Assembly (NCBI GenBank): GCA_023259055.1
Contig: JAHFQZ010000004.1
Location: forward strand, 245,227-309,226
Length of the DNA: 64,000 nt
Reading direction: 5' to 3'
Source of the DNA: Nitrosomonadales bacterium
GTDB lineage: Bacteria; Pseudomonadota; Gammaproteobacteria; Burkholderiales; Gallionellaceae
How positions within the stretch are numbered: position 1 is the stretch's first letter; each line of letters starts with the position of its first letter. Shown one piece after another: positions 1 through 10,310 of the stretch. A program made the position numbers and the translations under genes. Under the pieces are notes generated by a model, which was not told where the DNA came from, did not search any database, and saw only the letters and a list, made by a program, of their open reading frames with translations.

Positions 1-221
1 CGGCCAATGTTACAAATGGTATATTATCAGTGAATACGAACCCGCCGCGCGCAAAGGTGTATCTGGACGGTGTGTATTTTGGATTGTCCCCGTTGCGTTT
101 TGAAATTGAACCGGGGATTCATGATATTGTTGTAATACTGAAAGGCTACAAGACGGCGTCCGAAAAAGTGTCGGTTCGTAAAGGCGAAAACACCGAATTG
201 GAGCTGAGCCTCGAGCGTTGA
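1..221 (+). CDS. PEGA-domain protein, C-terminal end (partial)
   Basis: The reading frame is open from base 3, so the gene starts outside the window. About 73 residues are visible. The segment NPPRAKVYLDGVYFGLSPL followed by EIEPGIHDIVVILKGYK matches the PEGA domain, a small beta domain common in surface or cell-envelope proteins (established family knowledge). Nothing upstream is visible, so the role of the whole protein cannot be judged. It converges on dut and shares a terminator with it. Confidence 0.75.
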   Translation, partial: ANVTNGILSVNTNPPRAKVYLDGVYFGLSPLRFEIEPGIHDIVVILKGYKTASEKVSVRKGENTELELSLER

Positions 222-240
222 TCTTGTCAGACCAATAAAA

Positions 241-263
241 AAAGCCCGCTTCAGCGGGCTTTT
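241..263. terminator. Bidirectional rho-independent terminator
   Basis: AAAGCCCGC, a TTCA loop and GCGGGCTTT form a perfect 9-bp stem, with an A-run on the left and T-rich sequence on the right. It lies between the convergent PEGA gene and dut and can serve both strands. Confidence 0.85.
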
Positions 264-280
264 GCTATTTTTGGGGACGC

Positions 281-754
281 TTAGTGTTTGCCGGTGCTGC
301 CGAATCCGCTGCTGCCTCGTTCGCTCAACGGGAATTCCTCCACGATGTTGAATTGCGCCTGCATCACCGGCACGATGACTAATTGCGCCATGCGCTCCAT
401 TGGCATCAGCGTGAATGGTAATTGGCTTCGATTCCACAGCGAAACAAAAATTTGGCCCTGATAGTCAGAATCGATCAGGCCGACCAGATTACCCAGCACA
501 ATGCCGTGTTTATGCCCCAAACCGGAACGCGGCAAAATCATCGCGGCATAACCGGGGTTGCCAAGGTGGATGGCGATGCCGCTGGGGATGAGCTCGCACT
601 GTTTGGGTTGAATCACCATGTTATGGTCTATGCATGCGCGCAGATCGATTCCAGCCGAACCTGCAGTCGCATAGCCGGGTATGTTGTCACGCAAACGATG
701 ATCAAGAATCTTAACGTCTACGGAGATGTGTTTTGTTTGTGTGTGATGTTTCAA
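281..754 (-). CDS. dut: Deoxyuridine 5'-triphosphate nucleotidohydrolase (dUTPase)
   Basis: Hydrolyses dUTP to dUMP and diphosphate, keeping uracil out of DNA and feeding dTMP synthesis. At 157 residues it has normal length for the trimeric family. The five motifs are visible: [29 protein letters not shown] and the C-terminal [10 protein letters not shown] that closes over the active site. The start is a TTG at 752-754 that overlaps the coaBC stop (TTGA). A GGAG box 7 nt upstream (minus strand) supports this rare start. It is translationally coupled to coaBC, the usual dfp-dut order in proteobacteria. Confidence 0.95.
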   Translation of the reverse strand: MKHHTQTKHISVDVKILDHRLRDNIPGYATAGSAGIDLRACIDHNMVIQPKQCELIPSGIAIHLGNPGYAAMILPRSGLGHKHGIVLGNLVGLIDSDYQGQIFVSLWNRSQLPFTLMPMERMAQLVIVPVMQAQFNIVEEFPLSERGSSGFGSTGKH

Positions 755-1965
755 TTGCTTGCTCCTTTATAACGATGCGCAATGTGCTGCATCAATTGGC
801 GCGCCAGCGTGAGCTTGTTGGCACGCGGCAGTATATGGCTACCGCTGTCTTCAAACAAAACCAGTTCGTTGTCATCGCTGCCGATCGCGTGCTGCGCGAG
901 GTTTCCCACCAGCAAAGGCAGCTTTTTCGAGCGACGCTTTTGCTCGGCATGTTCGGCGAGATTTTCGCTTTCAGCGGCAAAACCCACACAGAACGGCGGC
1001 TTCGGCAGGCTGGCGACATATGCGAGGATGTCCGGGTTAGGCACAAGCTCCAGCGCAACATTACTCACGCTCTTTTTGATTTTCTGCGCACTGGGTTGCG
1101 CCACCCGATAATCCGCCACTGCCGCTACACTGATAAAAATATCACAGGAACCTACGTGTTGTTTAACCACTTCGAACATCTGCGCGGCACTCTGCACATC
1201 CACGCCTTGTGCTCCTTGGGGTTTGGCGAGCGCGGTCGGGCCTGACACCAGCGTCACTTCAGCACCCAGCTCCAGCGCGGCCTGCGCAATGGCATAGCCC
1301 ATTTTGCCGGAACTGCGGTTGGTGATGCCGCGCACCGCATCTATCGCTTCATAAGTCGGCCCGGCAGTGACGAGAATTTTCTTTCCGGAAAGAAGCTTTG
1401 GTTGGAAGAACGCTAAAACATCTTGCGCCAATTGCTCTGCCTCCAGCATCCGTCCCATACCCTCCTCGCCGCACGCCTGCACACCGTTATCCGGTCCTAG
1501 TACCTGCACCCCATCGGCAATCAATTGCGCGATGTTGCGCTGCATCGCGGCATTCAGCCACATCTCGCGATTCATTGCCGGAGCGACGATCAACGGGCAA
1601 TTGCGTGCCAGGCATAATGTGGAAAGCAAATCATTCGCCAGGCCATGTGCCAGCTTGGCAATAAAATCGGCGCTTGCGGGCGCGATCAATATCGCATCTG
1701 CGGCGCGGCTCAGATTGATGTGCGCCATGCTGTTCGGCACGCTCGCATCCCACTGATCGGTGAACACCGGTTTGCCGGATAATCCCTGCATTGTGGTCGG
1801 AGTGATGAAATGACAAGCCGCTTCCGTCATGACGACTTGTACTTCCATGCTCTGTTTGATCAGCAGGCGCAGCAACTCCGCCGCCTTGTAAGCTGCGATA
1901 CCGCCGGTGATGCCCAAGATTATGCGATTCACTGGCACAATGCGTTTTGTCTGGGTTTGTTCCAT
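751..1965 (-). CDS. coaBC: Bifunctional phosphopantothenoylcysteine decarboxylase / phosphopantothenate-cysteine ligase
   Basis: Catalyses two steps of coenzyme A synthesis: CTP-dependent ligation of cysteine to 4'-phosphopantothenate, then FMN-dependent decarboxylation. The N-terminal flavoprotein half shows [16 protein letters not shown] and the PAMNREMW substrate motif. The C-terminal CoaB half shows [21 protein letters not shown] and the KIKK segment. I place the start at MEQTQTK (1965). An in-frame ATG at 1977 and a longer opening to 2022 are possible, and no strong ribosome site decides between them. It overlaps dut by 4 bp and is divergent from radC. Confidence 0.93.
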   Translation of the reverse strand: MEQTQTKRIVPVNRIILGITGGIAAYKAAELLRLLIKQSMEVQVVMTEAACHFITPTTMQGLSGKPVFTDQWDASVPNSMAHINLSRAADAILIAPASADFIAKLAHGLANDLLSTLCLARNCPLIVAPAMNREMWLNAAMQRNIAQLIADGVQVLGPDNGVQACGEEGMGRMLEAEQLAQDVLAFFQPKLLSGKKILVTAGPTYEAIDAVRGITNRSSGKMGYAIAQAALELGAEVTLVSGPTALAKPQGAQGVDVQSAAQMFEVVKQHVGSCDIFISVAAVADYRVAQPSAQKIKKSVSNVALELVPNPDILAYVASLPKPPFCVGFAAESENLAEHAEQKRRSKKLPLLVGNLAQHAIGSDDNELVLFEDSGSHILPRANKLTLARQLMQHIAHRYKGASN

Positions 1966-2021
1966 AATGCCGCGCATCTTATCAAGAAACAGGCCGTCTG
2001 GGCGGAGGGGATGACATGGCA

Positions 2022-2174
2022 ATTACTGATTGGCCTGCCGGAGAGCGCCCCGGGACAACACGCCGCGTAGCGGCTTGTTGCGGCGTAGGCTAACCTTCAG
2101 GTTATGCCGAAGCCAAAAACTGCTGAAGGAGGATCACGCGTGAGCATTACTGATTGGCCTGCCGGAGAGCGCCC
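2022..2174. repeat. 29-bp direct repeat duplicating the 5' end of radC
   Basis: Bases 2022-2050 recur exactly at 2146-2174; the second copy is codons 3-12 of radC. The 95 bp between them contain two inverted repeats: ACGCCGC/GCGGCGT (2060-2066 with 2080-2086) and TAACCT/AGGTTA (2091-2104). In the radC frame the upstream copy runs about 10 codons and then leaves the homology. This looks like a small insertion with a long target duplication, or a local tandem duplication. Confidence 0.8.
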
Positions 2175-2814
2175 ACGGGAAAAACTTCTGCAGCGCGGTG
2201 CAGCATCGCTCTCCGATGCCGAGCTGCTGGCGATTTTTTTGCGCACTGGCGTAACCGGCAAGAGCGCGGTGGATCTGGCGCGTGAGTTGCTCACACGCTT
2301 CGGTAATCTTACCCAACTGGTCGTTGCCAGTGAATCCGATTTCTGTGAAACAAAGGGCATGGGTCAGGCGAAGTATGTGCAGTTGCAAGCGGTACTGGAA
2401 ATGTCGCGACGCGCGCTGAAGGAAGAACTGCAGCGAGGTGATGCGCTCAATTCCCCGCGCGCAGTACGCGATTTTTTACAACTTTTGCTTGGCGGACGTC
2501 AGCAGGAAGTATTCCTGGTATTGTTCCTTGATACCCAGCACCGCGTGATCGCCTCGGAAGAGTTATTTCACGGCACGCTCAGCCAGACTAGCGTGTATCC
2601 GCGCGAAGTGGTCAAACGCGCACTGGCGCATAACTCCGCCGCCGTCATCCTTGCGCATAACCACCCCTCCGGCGTGGCTGAACCCAGCCAATCAGACCAG
2701 CTGTTGACCAGCGCGCTTAAACAGGCCTTGGCGCTAGTGGATGTGCGTGTGCTGGATCACTTCATTGTGGCAGCGGGGCAAACCCTGTCATTCGCAGAAA
2801 AAGGGTTAATTTAG
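2140..2814 (+). CDS. radC: RadC/JAB-domain protein
   Basis: 224 residues, the usual RadC length. The N-terminal helix-hairpin-helix-like part is followed by a JAB1/MPN metalloprotease-type domain with HNHPSG and a downstream aspartate ([15 protein letters not shown]), which form the zinc site. The family was once linked to DNA repair but its actual function is unsettled. A GTG start at 2140 is chosen because AGGAGG sits 7 nt upstream and the protein then begins [16 protein letters not shown] as in homologues; an ATG at 2104 would add 12 poorly conserved residues. Divergent from coaBC. Confidence 0.92.
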   Translation: MSITDWPAGERPREKLLQRGAASLSDAELLAIFLRTGVTGKSAVDLARELLTRFGNLTQLVVASESDFCETKGMGQAKYVQLQAVLEMSRRALKEELQRGDALNSPRAVRDFLQLLLGGRQQEVFLVLFLDTQHRVIASEELFHGTLSQTSVYPREVVKRALAHNSAAVILAHNHPSGVAEPSQSDQLLTSALKQALALVDVRVLDHFIVAAGQTLSFAEKGLI

Positions 2815-2819
2815 CCGCC

Positions 2820-2887
2820 TGACGAGATTTCGTCACACTAATTGCCCGGCAAGCCGCGTGGATCAATAACCTGACGAAATCTCGTCA
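2820..2887. promoter_or_regulatory. Paired near-palindromes upstream of the riboswitch
   Basis: TGACGAGATTTCGTCA (2820-2835) and TGACGAAATCTCGTCA (2872-2887) are exact reverse complements of each other, and each is itself nearly palindromic (TGACGA/TCGTCA). The centres are 52 bp apart, about five helical turns. They follow the radC stop and precede the riboswitch, so they may be operators for its promoter. Alternatively they could pair as a long terminator stem for radC, but no T-run follows. Confidence 0.5.
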
Positions 2888-2954
2888 ACCGCTTGTCCGC
2901 ATTTTCGACCACTCATCGGTCAGGATTTGACCCCGATAATTGTCATACACTAGT

Positions 2955-3056
2955 CTGCGCTCACTTGGCAAACTTATCGAAAGATAAGGACGCAAAGTCA
3001 CCGGCCTAAGGGAAACTATGGTAGCGGGACCGCGATACGGATGTTCGTCCGTATGT
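2955..3056 (+). promoter_or_regulatory. Cyclic di-GMP-I (GEMM-I) riboswitch
   Basis: The sequence carries the GEMM-I core in order: GGCAAAC (2967), a short helix TTATC-GAAA-GATAA with the GNRA tetraloop, GGACGCAAAG (2988-2997), CCGGCCTAA (3001-3009) and GGTAGCGGGA (3020-3029). These are the invariant c-di-GMP-binding segments of the class. A hairpin ATACGGA/TCCGTAT (3035-3054) follows directly. It lies in the 5' leader of the lipoprotein gene at 3138 and is expected to tie that operon to the second messenger controlling attachment and biofilm. Confidence 0.93.
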
Positions 3057-3096
3057 ATATACGCAGCACTGCTGCGCCTTCGCGCCCGAACTGTTT

Positions 3097-3131
3097 ACTC
3101 CTTTCCGCCATTTTAAATGAGGTAGAGGAGT
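3097..3131 (+). promoter_or_regulatory. Possible Shine-Dalgarno sequestering helix
   Basis: ACTCCT at 3097-3102 is fully complementary to AGGAGT at 3126-3131, the ribosome-binding site of the gene starting at 3138. Pairing would hide the site, so the riboswitch could act on translation. No terminator with a U-tract is seen between the aptamer and the gene. The direction of control cannot be told from sequence. Confidence 0.5.
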
Positions 3132-3137
3132 GTCACC

Positions 3138-4658
3138 ATGCGTTCAGACAATACGAAACTTATTCAAAGTGCGCTGCTCCTCGTGCCGTTATTTTTGACC
3201 GCGTGCGGCGGAGGCAACGTGACTTCAGCACCGGCTCCAGTCCCCGCTCCTGCCCCGGCACCAATAATTACATCAGCGGGGACAGATTTCTACCTGACGC
3301 TGCCCGATCACCTTTGTGTCAGCAATCCTGCCTTATGCAATAACACGCCCGTAACCAACAAGCTGATTGTGGCTGCGGCAACCGCGACCACGGGCGAAGT
3401 GACATTTAACGGCGTGATTACACCATTTTCTGTTGCGGCAGGTGGTCAGGTTGTGATTACACTTGATCCGGCAGTTGTCCTCACAACGAATGAGATGATC
3501 GAAGCCAAGGGTATTCACGTTACTTCACTTTCGCCAGTATCGGTGCATGTGGTTTCTGAAAATACCACCTCTGCCGACGGTTATTTGGCTTTGCCAACAC
3601 CCGGCCTCGGAACAAAATACTATGTAATGTCTTACGCCAGCACCAGATATACCGGATCGGAATTCGCCGTGGTAGCCACCCAGAACGCTACCACCGTTAG
3701 CATCACTCCCAGCGCTGCAGGAGCAACCAAACCAGCAGGTGCCGTGTTTACGGTTTTGCTGAATATTGGAGAAACTTACCAGTTCGCGAATCCGGCTAAC
3801 GCGGATATGACCGGCACACTCGTTACGGCTGACAAACCCGTTGCGGTGTTCAGCGGACATCGTTGTGTTGATGTGCCGTCCGGCATTGGATACTGTGATT
3901 ATCTCGTCGAACAGCTCACCGATGTGTCTATCTGGGGCAAGACACATCACACGTCTACATTCAGTGGTCGTGCCCGCTACACGGTGCGTGTTATTGCCTC
4001 TCTGGACGGTACCACCTTTACCACGATGCCAGCCGGACTGATTGGGACATTGAATGCCGGCCAATTTGCCGATGTCGTGTTGACGGGAGCCGGTGAATTC
4101 GTGTCCAACAACCCCGTACTTATGGCTCAATTCATGCACGGTTATGCGGACGATGCAGCAGCAAAAGGAGACCCGAGCATGGTTCTTGTTACGCCAGCCG
4201 AGATGGGGATGACCGATTCAACCTTCGGCGTTCATGGTCTTGCAGGGACAACAGGAGCCTTAATGAATGTGGTTACCGAAACATCTGCGCTTGCAACTAT
4301 GAAGCTGGACAACATAGCGGTAAACTCTGCGCTCTTCACTCCGGTAAGCGGCGCAAGCATTTATTCGGTGGGGACAATCCCTGTTGCCCCCGGAGCGCAT
4401 ACACTTCTGGGTTCCGTACCATATAGCGCACTTGTCTATGACTATGGTATTTCGTCTAATTCGGTTTCCTATGCCTACCCTGTGGCGGCAAAACTCTCTG
4501 TATCTGCATCTGCTACCCCATCCGCGCCAGTCTGCTCACCTGATCTGGAAACAGAGGGTACGCAATCACTCTCTTATTCCGGACACCATAGTCAACCCGG
4601 GCACAATTCCCATAATCATCCCGGCGATGAAAATGGCCTTGATTGCGACAACGAGTAA
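3138..4658 (+). CDS. IgGFc-binding-like surface lipoprotein (putative adhesin)
   Basis: 506 residues. The signal sequence ends in the lipobox LTAC (cysteine about residue 22), so it should be a lipoprotein. A Pro/Ala linker (APVPAPAPAP) follows. From about residue 46 the sequence resembles the IgGFc-binding N-terminal domain found in FCGBP-type proteins: GTDFYLTLP, SPVSVHVVSENTTSADGYLALP, EFAVVATQNATTVSITP, KPVAVFSGHRCVDVP. The tail is His/Gly/Asn-rich. Bacterial members are mostly uncharacterised; an adhesive role is inference. It is the first gene after the c-di-GMP riboswitch and sits 11 bp before a Slam-like gene. Confidence 0.75.
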   Translation: MRSDNTKLIQSALLLVPLFLTACGGGNVTSAPAPVPAPAPAPIITSAGTDFYLTLPDHLCVSNPALCNNTPVTNKLIVAAATATTGEVTFNGVITPFSVAAGGQVVITLDPAVVLTTNEMIEAKGIHVTSLSPVSVHVVSENTTSADGYLALPTPGLGTKYYVMSYASTRYTGSEFAVVATQNATTVSITPSAAGATKPAGAVFTVLLNIGETYQFANPANADMTGTLVTADKPVAVFSGHRCVDVPSGIGYCDYLVEQLTDVSIWGKTHHTSTFSGRARYTVRVIASLDGTTFTTMPAGLIGTLNAGQFADVVLTGAGEFVSNNPVLMAQFMHGYADDAAAKGDPSMVLVTPAEMGMTDSTFGVHGLAGTTGALMNVVTETSALATMKLDNIAVNSALFTPVSGASIYSVGTIPVAPGAHTLLGSVPYSALVYDYGISSNSVSYAYPVAAKLSVSASATPSAPVCSPDLETEGTQSLSYSGHHSQPGHNSHNHPGDENGLDCDNE

Positions 4659-4669
4659 ACAACGTACTT

Positions 4670-6112
4670 ATGAAAATCATCCTCATGAAACTCAAGAATC
4701 ACGCAAAAGTAACAGCCTGGATATTCGTCGGCTCGCTGACGGCAATAAGCGGAGTATATGCGCAGGAAACCGAACAAAAAACGCGCCTGCTTACAAAATC
4801 CGTGGCCCAGAATCAGGCCGATTCCTATGAGAAACTGCTGCGCGAAGCCGATGTGTTGATCAAAAGCGGTAAACCTGCCGATGCCTATACTCTATTGGAG
4901 CCGCTTGAGTTCGACCATGCCGGTGAAGAGCGCTTTGATTATCTGATTGGAATCGCCGCGCTGGATAGTGGTAAGCCGGACAAGGCGACACTTGCATTCG
5001 AGCGTGCATTGGCTGTGGATCCTGATTTTGCTGCTGCACGGCTTGATATGGCTCGTGCCTATTATCAACTGGGCGATTTGCAGCGCGCCAGAACAGAATT
5101 TGCCGCGGCCCTGGAGCAGCATCCTTCCGAAGCTGCACGTCTCAATATTCAAAAATATCTCGATGCGATCGATGCAAGGAAAGACGGAAAACGGACACGC
5201 GTTTCCGGGTACGCAGAAGGGTCAGTTGGGAAGGATAGCAACGTTAATAACTCTGACAGTCAGCCGCAAATATTCGTTGATCGTTTTGCGACAATGGCCA
5301 CTCTTGATTCGGCCAATGTAAAGGTGGGCGACAATTACTATGCAGTGGCTGCAGGCGGCGAAATCAATCACAGTTTGAATGCCGATTGGGGATTGTACGC
5401 AGGCGTTGATTTGCGGAAACGCAGCAATAATAGTCACAAGCAATTTGATTCGCTCGGACGGGATGTGCGTGCGGGAATAATGTTTGAAGCGAAAACTGAC
5501 CGGTTGCGCGCGGGCGTGATAAGCGGTCAATACGACCTGGGGGGCTTGCACAACAGCGATGCATCCGGCCTCAAGGGGGACTGGCGCCATGTGTTCAGCC
5601 CGAGCAATCAATTGAATGTGTTTGCCCAATCGGTGCAATATCGTTTTGTTGACAAGGTGATGCAGCCAAATGATTTTGACCAGCAGGCCGTGGGGCTCGG
5701 CTGGTTGCACGTGATGGCTGACGGCAATTCAACGCTTTCCGGCAGCGTGCATTCGGGTAACGAGAAGGACGTTTCGCCAATTGTTACGGTGGCAAGCCCA
5801 ACCGGCGGGCGAAACGATGGCGCCAAACATTTCTGGGGATTGCGTGTCGGCGGTCAGACGATAATCCATGAAAGAGCGACGCTGTTCGCCGGCGCAGGTA
5901 TACAGGTCGGCGATTACAATAAAACCAATTACTACTTTCTGCGCCAACGCCATGATCGTCTGCATGATCTGGCAATGGGTGTGAGTTGGCAATGGGACAA
6001 AGTGTGGACGTTGCGTCCGCAATTTAGCTATACCAGGAACGATTCCAATATCGCCATATACGGCTATGACCGGAAAGATGTTTCCCTGACTATTCGCCGA
6101 GATTTTCGGTAG
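4670..6112 (+). CDS. Slam-like outer-membrane protein with TPR repeats
   Basis: 480 residues. A signal peptide ends near VYAQ. TPR-like helices follow at about residues 35-160 (LLREADVLIKSGKPADAYTLLEPL, AALDSGKPDKATLAFERAL, ARLDMARAYYQLGDLQRARTEF). From about residue 175 a beta-rich region (VSGYAEGSVGKDSNVN ... IRRDFR) ends in the aromatic residue typical of outer-membrane barrels. This matches the surface lipoprotein assembly modulator architecture, proteins that move lipoproteins to the cell surface. The lipoprotein gene 11 bp upstream is the obvious client (inference). ATG 4670 is chosen; ATG 4685 is also possible, and neither has a clear ribosome site. Confidence 0.65.
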   Translation: MKIILMKLKNHAKVTAWIFVGSLTAISGVYAQETEQKTRLLTKSVAQNQADSYEKLLREADVLIKSGKPADAYTLLEPLEFDHAGEERFDYLIGIAALDSGKPDKATLAFERALAVDPDFAAARLDMARAYYQLGDLQRARTEFAAALEQHPSEAARLNIQKYLDAIDARKDGKRTRVSGYAEGSVGKDSNVNNSDSQPQIFVDRFATMATLDSANVKVGDNYYAVAAGGEINHSLNADWGLYAGVDLRKRSNNSHKQFDSLGRDVRAGIMFEAKTDRLRAGVISGQYDLGGLHNSDASGLKGDWRHVFSPSNQLNVFAQSVQYRFVDKVMQPNDFDQQAVGLGWLHVMADGNSTLSGSVHSGNEKDVSPIVTVASPTGGRNDGAKHFWGLRVGGQTIIHERATLFAGAGIQVGDYNKTNYYFLRQRHDRLHDLAMGVSWQWDKVWTLRPQFSYTRNDSNIAIYGYDRKDVSLTIRRDFR

Positions 6113-6136
6113 TTAAAGCTGAGTGGAGGTGCAATC

Positions 6137-6961
6137 ATGAAAGCTACATTGAGTATCACAGTCTTCCCAAGTATTTTTTTAGCAGCTTGCCTGATATTGC
6201 TAAGCCAGGCAGCTTACGCAGGGATTGCAGGACATGTCAGGTTTGTGAATGGTCAAGTTCAAATCACCAATGCAGCGGGTCAGACACGTGCCCTGCAAAA
6301 AGGCGATCCGGTAAGTGAGAGCGATACCTTGACTACTGCAAAGGGAGCTTCTGCGCAAATCAAGATGCTTGACGGTGGCCTTATCGCAGTGCGCCCCGAT
6401 TCCAAACTCAAGTTCGACAGCTTCGTGTTTTCCAGTGAAGAAGACGGCAATGAGAAGAGCTTTTTTTCATTAATAAGAGGAGGGTTCCGCGCGATCACCG
6501 GTCTGATTGGACAGAAAAACAAGGCTAATTACCGCATCACAACTTCGGGGTCGACTATTGGCGTTCGAGGCACCGATCATGAAACATTCGTGGTTGTGCC
6601 GGGTAGCGAATTGGCGGCAATCGCACCGACCGGTACCTATAACAAGGTAAATGTCGGCGAGACCACCATGACCACTGAAAAGGGCACCATCAATATTTTG
6701 CCCAACCAGATGGGTTTTGTCGCTGCTTCCGACCAGATGCCGCAACTGCAACCGATTAACCTCAACATATTTACTGCAGTACCCCCACCTCCATTACAAA
6801 CCAAGGGAGGGCAAACAAAGGGCGCAGTACGTGGAAGTGCGGTAGTGGATAACGCACTTCAGGAACAGAACATGGCGCCCGAGAATGCGGTGCCGAAAAC
6901 CCCCGCTCTGCGCCCCATTATCGAAGATCGTGGGCCGACGGCTCCACCGAGAGTATTCTGA
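6137..6961 (+). CDS. FecR-domain secreted protein
   Basis: 274 residues with a signal peptide (to about AYAG) and a FecR-type domain: GHVRFVNGQVQI, QKGDPVSESDTLTTAKGASAQIKMLDGGLIAVRPDSKLKF and STIGVRGTDHETFV. Pro-rich tail. There is no TonB receptor or ECF sigma gene nearby, so it is not a classical iron-signalling FecR; stand-alone members occur with surface and polysaccharide genes. A GGAGG ribosome site precedes the start. It follows the Slam-like gene by 24 bp and closes the riboswitch-led group. Two related proteins lie at 37559 and 38885. Confidence 0.8.
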   Translation: MKATLSITVFPSIFLAACLILLSQAAYAGIAGHVRFVNGQVQITNAAGQTRALQKGDPVSESDTLTTAKGASAQIKMLDGGLIAVRPDSKLKFDSFVFSSEEDGNEKSFFSLIRGGFRAITGLIGQKNKANYRITTSGSTIGVRGTDHETFVVVPGSELAAIAPTGTYNKVNVGETTMTTEKGTINILPNQMGFVAASDQMPQLQPINLNIFTAVPPPPLQTKGGQTKGAVRGSAVVDNALQEQNMAPENAVPKTPALRPIIEDRGPTAPPRVF

Positions 6962-6976
6962 GGCAACTGAGTAATC

Positions 6977-7003
6977 GTCGGGCTCCGCCCGGCGTTATTT
7001 TGG
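6977..7003. other. GC-rich hairpin between convergent genes
   Basis: TCGGGCTCCGCCCGG forms a short GGGC/GCCC stem in the gap between the FecR-domain gene and purB. A related motif (TCGGGCGGAGCCCGA) occurs near 34520. It could act as a terminator or be a short dispersed repeat; the T-run is weak. Confidence 0.4.
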
Positions 7004-7029
7004 CGGTGGGTGGAACCCGCTCTACATTG

Positions 7030-8481
<1,452 letters not shown>

Positions 8482-8490
8482 TTACGCGAA

Positions 8491-9576
8491 TCAGTTCTGT
8501 CCTTGTTCGATGATTGCTCCACCCAGGCATATCTCACCATCATAGAGCACCACCGACTGCCCGGGCGTAACCGCCCATTGCGCCTCATCGAAGGCGATTT
8601 CGCAGCGGCTATCGGAGAGTTGGGTGAGATGGCATGGCGCATCGGCCTGCCGGTAGCGCGTCTTGGCGGCATAGGGGTGATTGAGCAGCGGCGCAGTGCC
8701 GCTGATCCAGTGGCTATCCAGTGCAGCCAAACGGTTGCTTAACAGTGCCGCGTGGTCGTGCCCCTGCACCACGATCAGGCGGTTGTTCGCCATGTCCTTG
8801 CCTGACACGAACCACGGTTCGCCGGAGGCTTCTTTTGCACCGCCGATTCCCAGCCCTTGCCGCTGACCGATGGTGTAGAAAGACAGCCCGATGTGCTGGC
8901 CGACTATCTTTCCATCCGGTGTGCGCATCTCACCGGGTTGGGTTGGCAGATAGCGATTGAGGAATTCGCGGAACGGACGCTCGCCGATGAAGCAAATGCC
9001 GGTGCTGTCGCGCTTGGCGTAATTGGGCAAACCGTGCTGCTCGGCTATCGCGCGCACTTGCGACTTCAGCAGCTTGCCGAGCGGAAAGATCGCTTGGCTT
9101 AATTGCGCCTGGTTCAGGCGATACAGAAAATAGCTCTGATCCTTGCTGGCATCGCTCGCCTTGAGCAATTGGAACAGGCCGTCCACCTCGCGCACCTGCG
9201 CATAGTGTCCGGTTGCGATCGTGTCCGCCCCAAGCTGAATGGCGTGATCGAGAAACGCCTTGAATTTGATTTCTGAATTGCAAAGGATATCCGGGTTGGG
9301 GGTGCGTCCGGCCTGATACTCGCGCAGGAAATAACTAAACACGCGCTCCTTGTATTCACTTGCAAAGTTCACAGCCTCGATGTGAATCCCGATAGTGTCA
9401 GCGACAGACACCGCGTCCAGCAGATCCTGGCGCGACGAACAGTATTCGTCGTTGTCGTCATCCTCCCAATTCTTCATGAACAGGCCGATCACCTCATAGC
9501 CCTGCTGCTTGAGCAACAGCGCGGTAACCGAAGAGTCAACGCCGCCAGACATACCAACCACGATGGGTTTAGTCAT
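8491..9576 (-). CDS. mnmA: tRNA-specific 2-thiouridylase MnmA
   Basis: Adds sulfur at position 2 of the wobble uridine in tRNAs for Lys, Glu and Gln. 361 residues. The PP-loop SGGVDSSV activates the uridine with ATP. The two catalytic cysteines appear in [10 protein letters not shown] and TGICFIGER. The central GTGHYAQ-type segment (ATGHYAQV) and the C-terminal beta barrel are present. It overlaps the upstream nudJ by 8 bp, and purB follows 87 bp downstream. Confidence 0.97.
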   Translation of the reverse strand: MTKPIVVGMSGGVDSSVTALLLKQQGYEVIGLFMKNWEDDDNDEYCSSRQDLLDAVSVADTIGIHIEAVNFASEYKERVFSYFLREYQAGRTPNPDILCNSEIKFKAFLDHAIQLGADTIATGHYAQVREVDGLFQLLKASDASKDQSYFLYRLNQAQLSQAIFPLGKLLKSQVRAIAEQHGLPNYAKRDSTGICFIGERPFREFLNRYLPTQPGEMRTPDGKIVGQHIGLSFYTIGQRQGLGIGGAKEASGEPWFVSGKDMANNRLIVVQGHDHAALLSNRLAALDSHWISGTAPLLNHPYAAKTRYRQADAPCHLTQLSDSRCEIAFDEAQWAVTPGQSVVLYDGEICLGGAIIEQGQN

Positions 9577-10015
9577 AGTGAACCAGTAATTCCAGCGGGA
9601 AACGTTTGCCGGCGAGGTAATCCTCGATACAACGCAAAATCAGCGGGCTACGATGACGGGATCGATTGGCGCGGATTTCATCCGGCGTCAGCCATAAGGC
9701 GTGCAAAATGCCGGTGTCGAGTTGACGTCCGGCCTCATGTCCGGTGATTTCCCCGGTGAAGGCAAAGCGCAAATAGGTGGTGTCAGATTCGTCTGAGTGC
9801 CAGCGATACACGCCGAGCAGATGCTGCGGAGTAAAGTGATAGGCAGATTCTTCCAGCACTTCGCGCGCCACAGCGGCCAACAACGACTCGTCGGCTTCCA
9901 GATGTCCAGCAGGCTGATTGAAGCGCAAACCTTGCGAGGTTTCCTCTTCCACCAGCAAAAATTTACCATCGCGCTCGATGACGGCGGCGACAGTGACGTT
10001 GGGTTTCCAGATCAT
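9569..10015 (-). CDS. nudJ: NUDIX hydrolase, NudJ-like
   Basis: 148 residues. The Nudix box is complete: [20 protein letters not shown] gives the GX5EX7REUXEE pattern that binds divalent metal and cleaves nucleoside diphosphate derivatives. In E. coli NudJ (phosphatase on thiamine pyrophosphate and nucleotides) is encoded directly upstream of mnmA, as here, which supports the name. The substrate is inferred from that synteny only. Confidence 0.85.
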   Translation of the reverse strand: MIWKPNVTVAAVIERDGKFLLVEEETSQGLRFNQPAGHLEADESLLAAVAREVLEESAYHFTPQHLLGVYRWHSDESDTTYLRFAFTGEITGHEAGRQLDTGILHALWLTPDEIRANRSRHRSPLILRCIEDYLAGKRFPLELLVHYD

Positions 10016-10037
10016 AATGTTCTCTGCGAAAATAAAA

Positions 10038-10059
10038 AAGCAGGGTTTCCCCTGCTTTC
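10038..10059 (-). terminator. Rho-independent terminator of the small Ala/Lys-rich gene
   Basis: Read on the minus strand, AAAGCAGGG-GAAA-CCCTGC is followed by TTTTTTATTTT. This is a compact GC stem with a GNRA loop and a U-run, just after the stop at 10077 and before nudJ. Confidence 0.85.
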
Positions 10060-10076
10060 TTCAAGCATGTGCCGAA

Positions 10077-10310
10077 TTACTGAGCAGCAGCTTCTGCTTT
10101 TTTGGCCTTCTTGGCTTTTTTAGCTTTTTTGGCTTTTTTGGCCTTCTTGGCAGGAGCAGCTTCTTCTTTAGCAGCGGCGGCAGGAGCAGCAGCGGCAGCA
10201 GGAGCAGCAGCGGCAGCAGGAGCAGCAGCAGGTTTTGCATCAGCAGCAACAGCGGAGAAAGAAACAACAGCAAATACAGAAGCGATCAATGCAGTTAAAA
10301 GTTTGCTCAT
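10077..10310 (-). CDS. Small Ala/Lys-rich exported protein
   Basis: 77 residues from MSKLLTALIASVFAV. A clear signal peptide ends near SAVAADA. The mature part is low complexity: Ala/Pro blocks (AAAPAAAAAP repeated) and then a run of AKK/AKKA repeats ending EAAAQ. It is strongly basic and resembles histone-H1-like tails, but the signal peptide points to the periplasm. Such small secreted proteins are frequent in betaproteobacteria and lack a known function. It has its own terminator and lies between nudJ and tRNA-Leu. Confidence 0.75.
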   Translation of the reverse strand: MSKLLTALIASVFAVVSFSAVAADAKPAAAPAAAAAPAAAAAPAAAAKEEAAPAKKAKKAKKAKKAKKAKKAEAAAQ

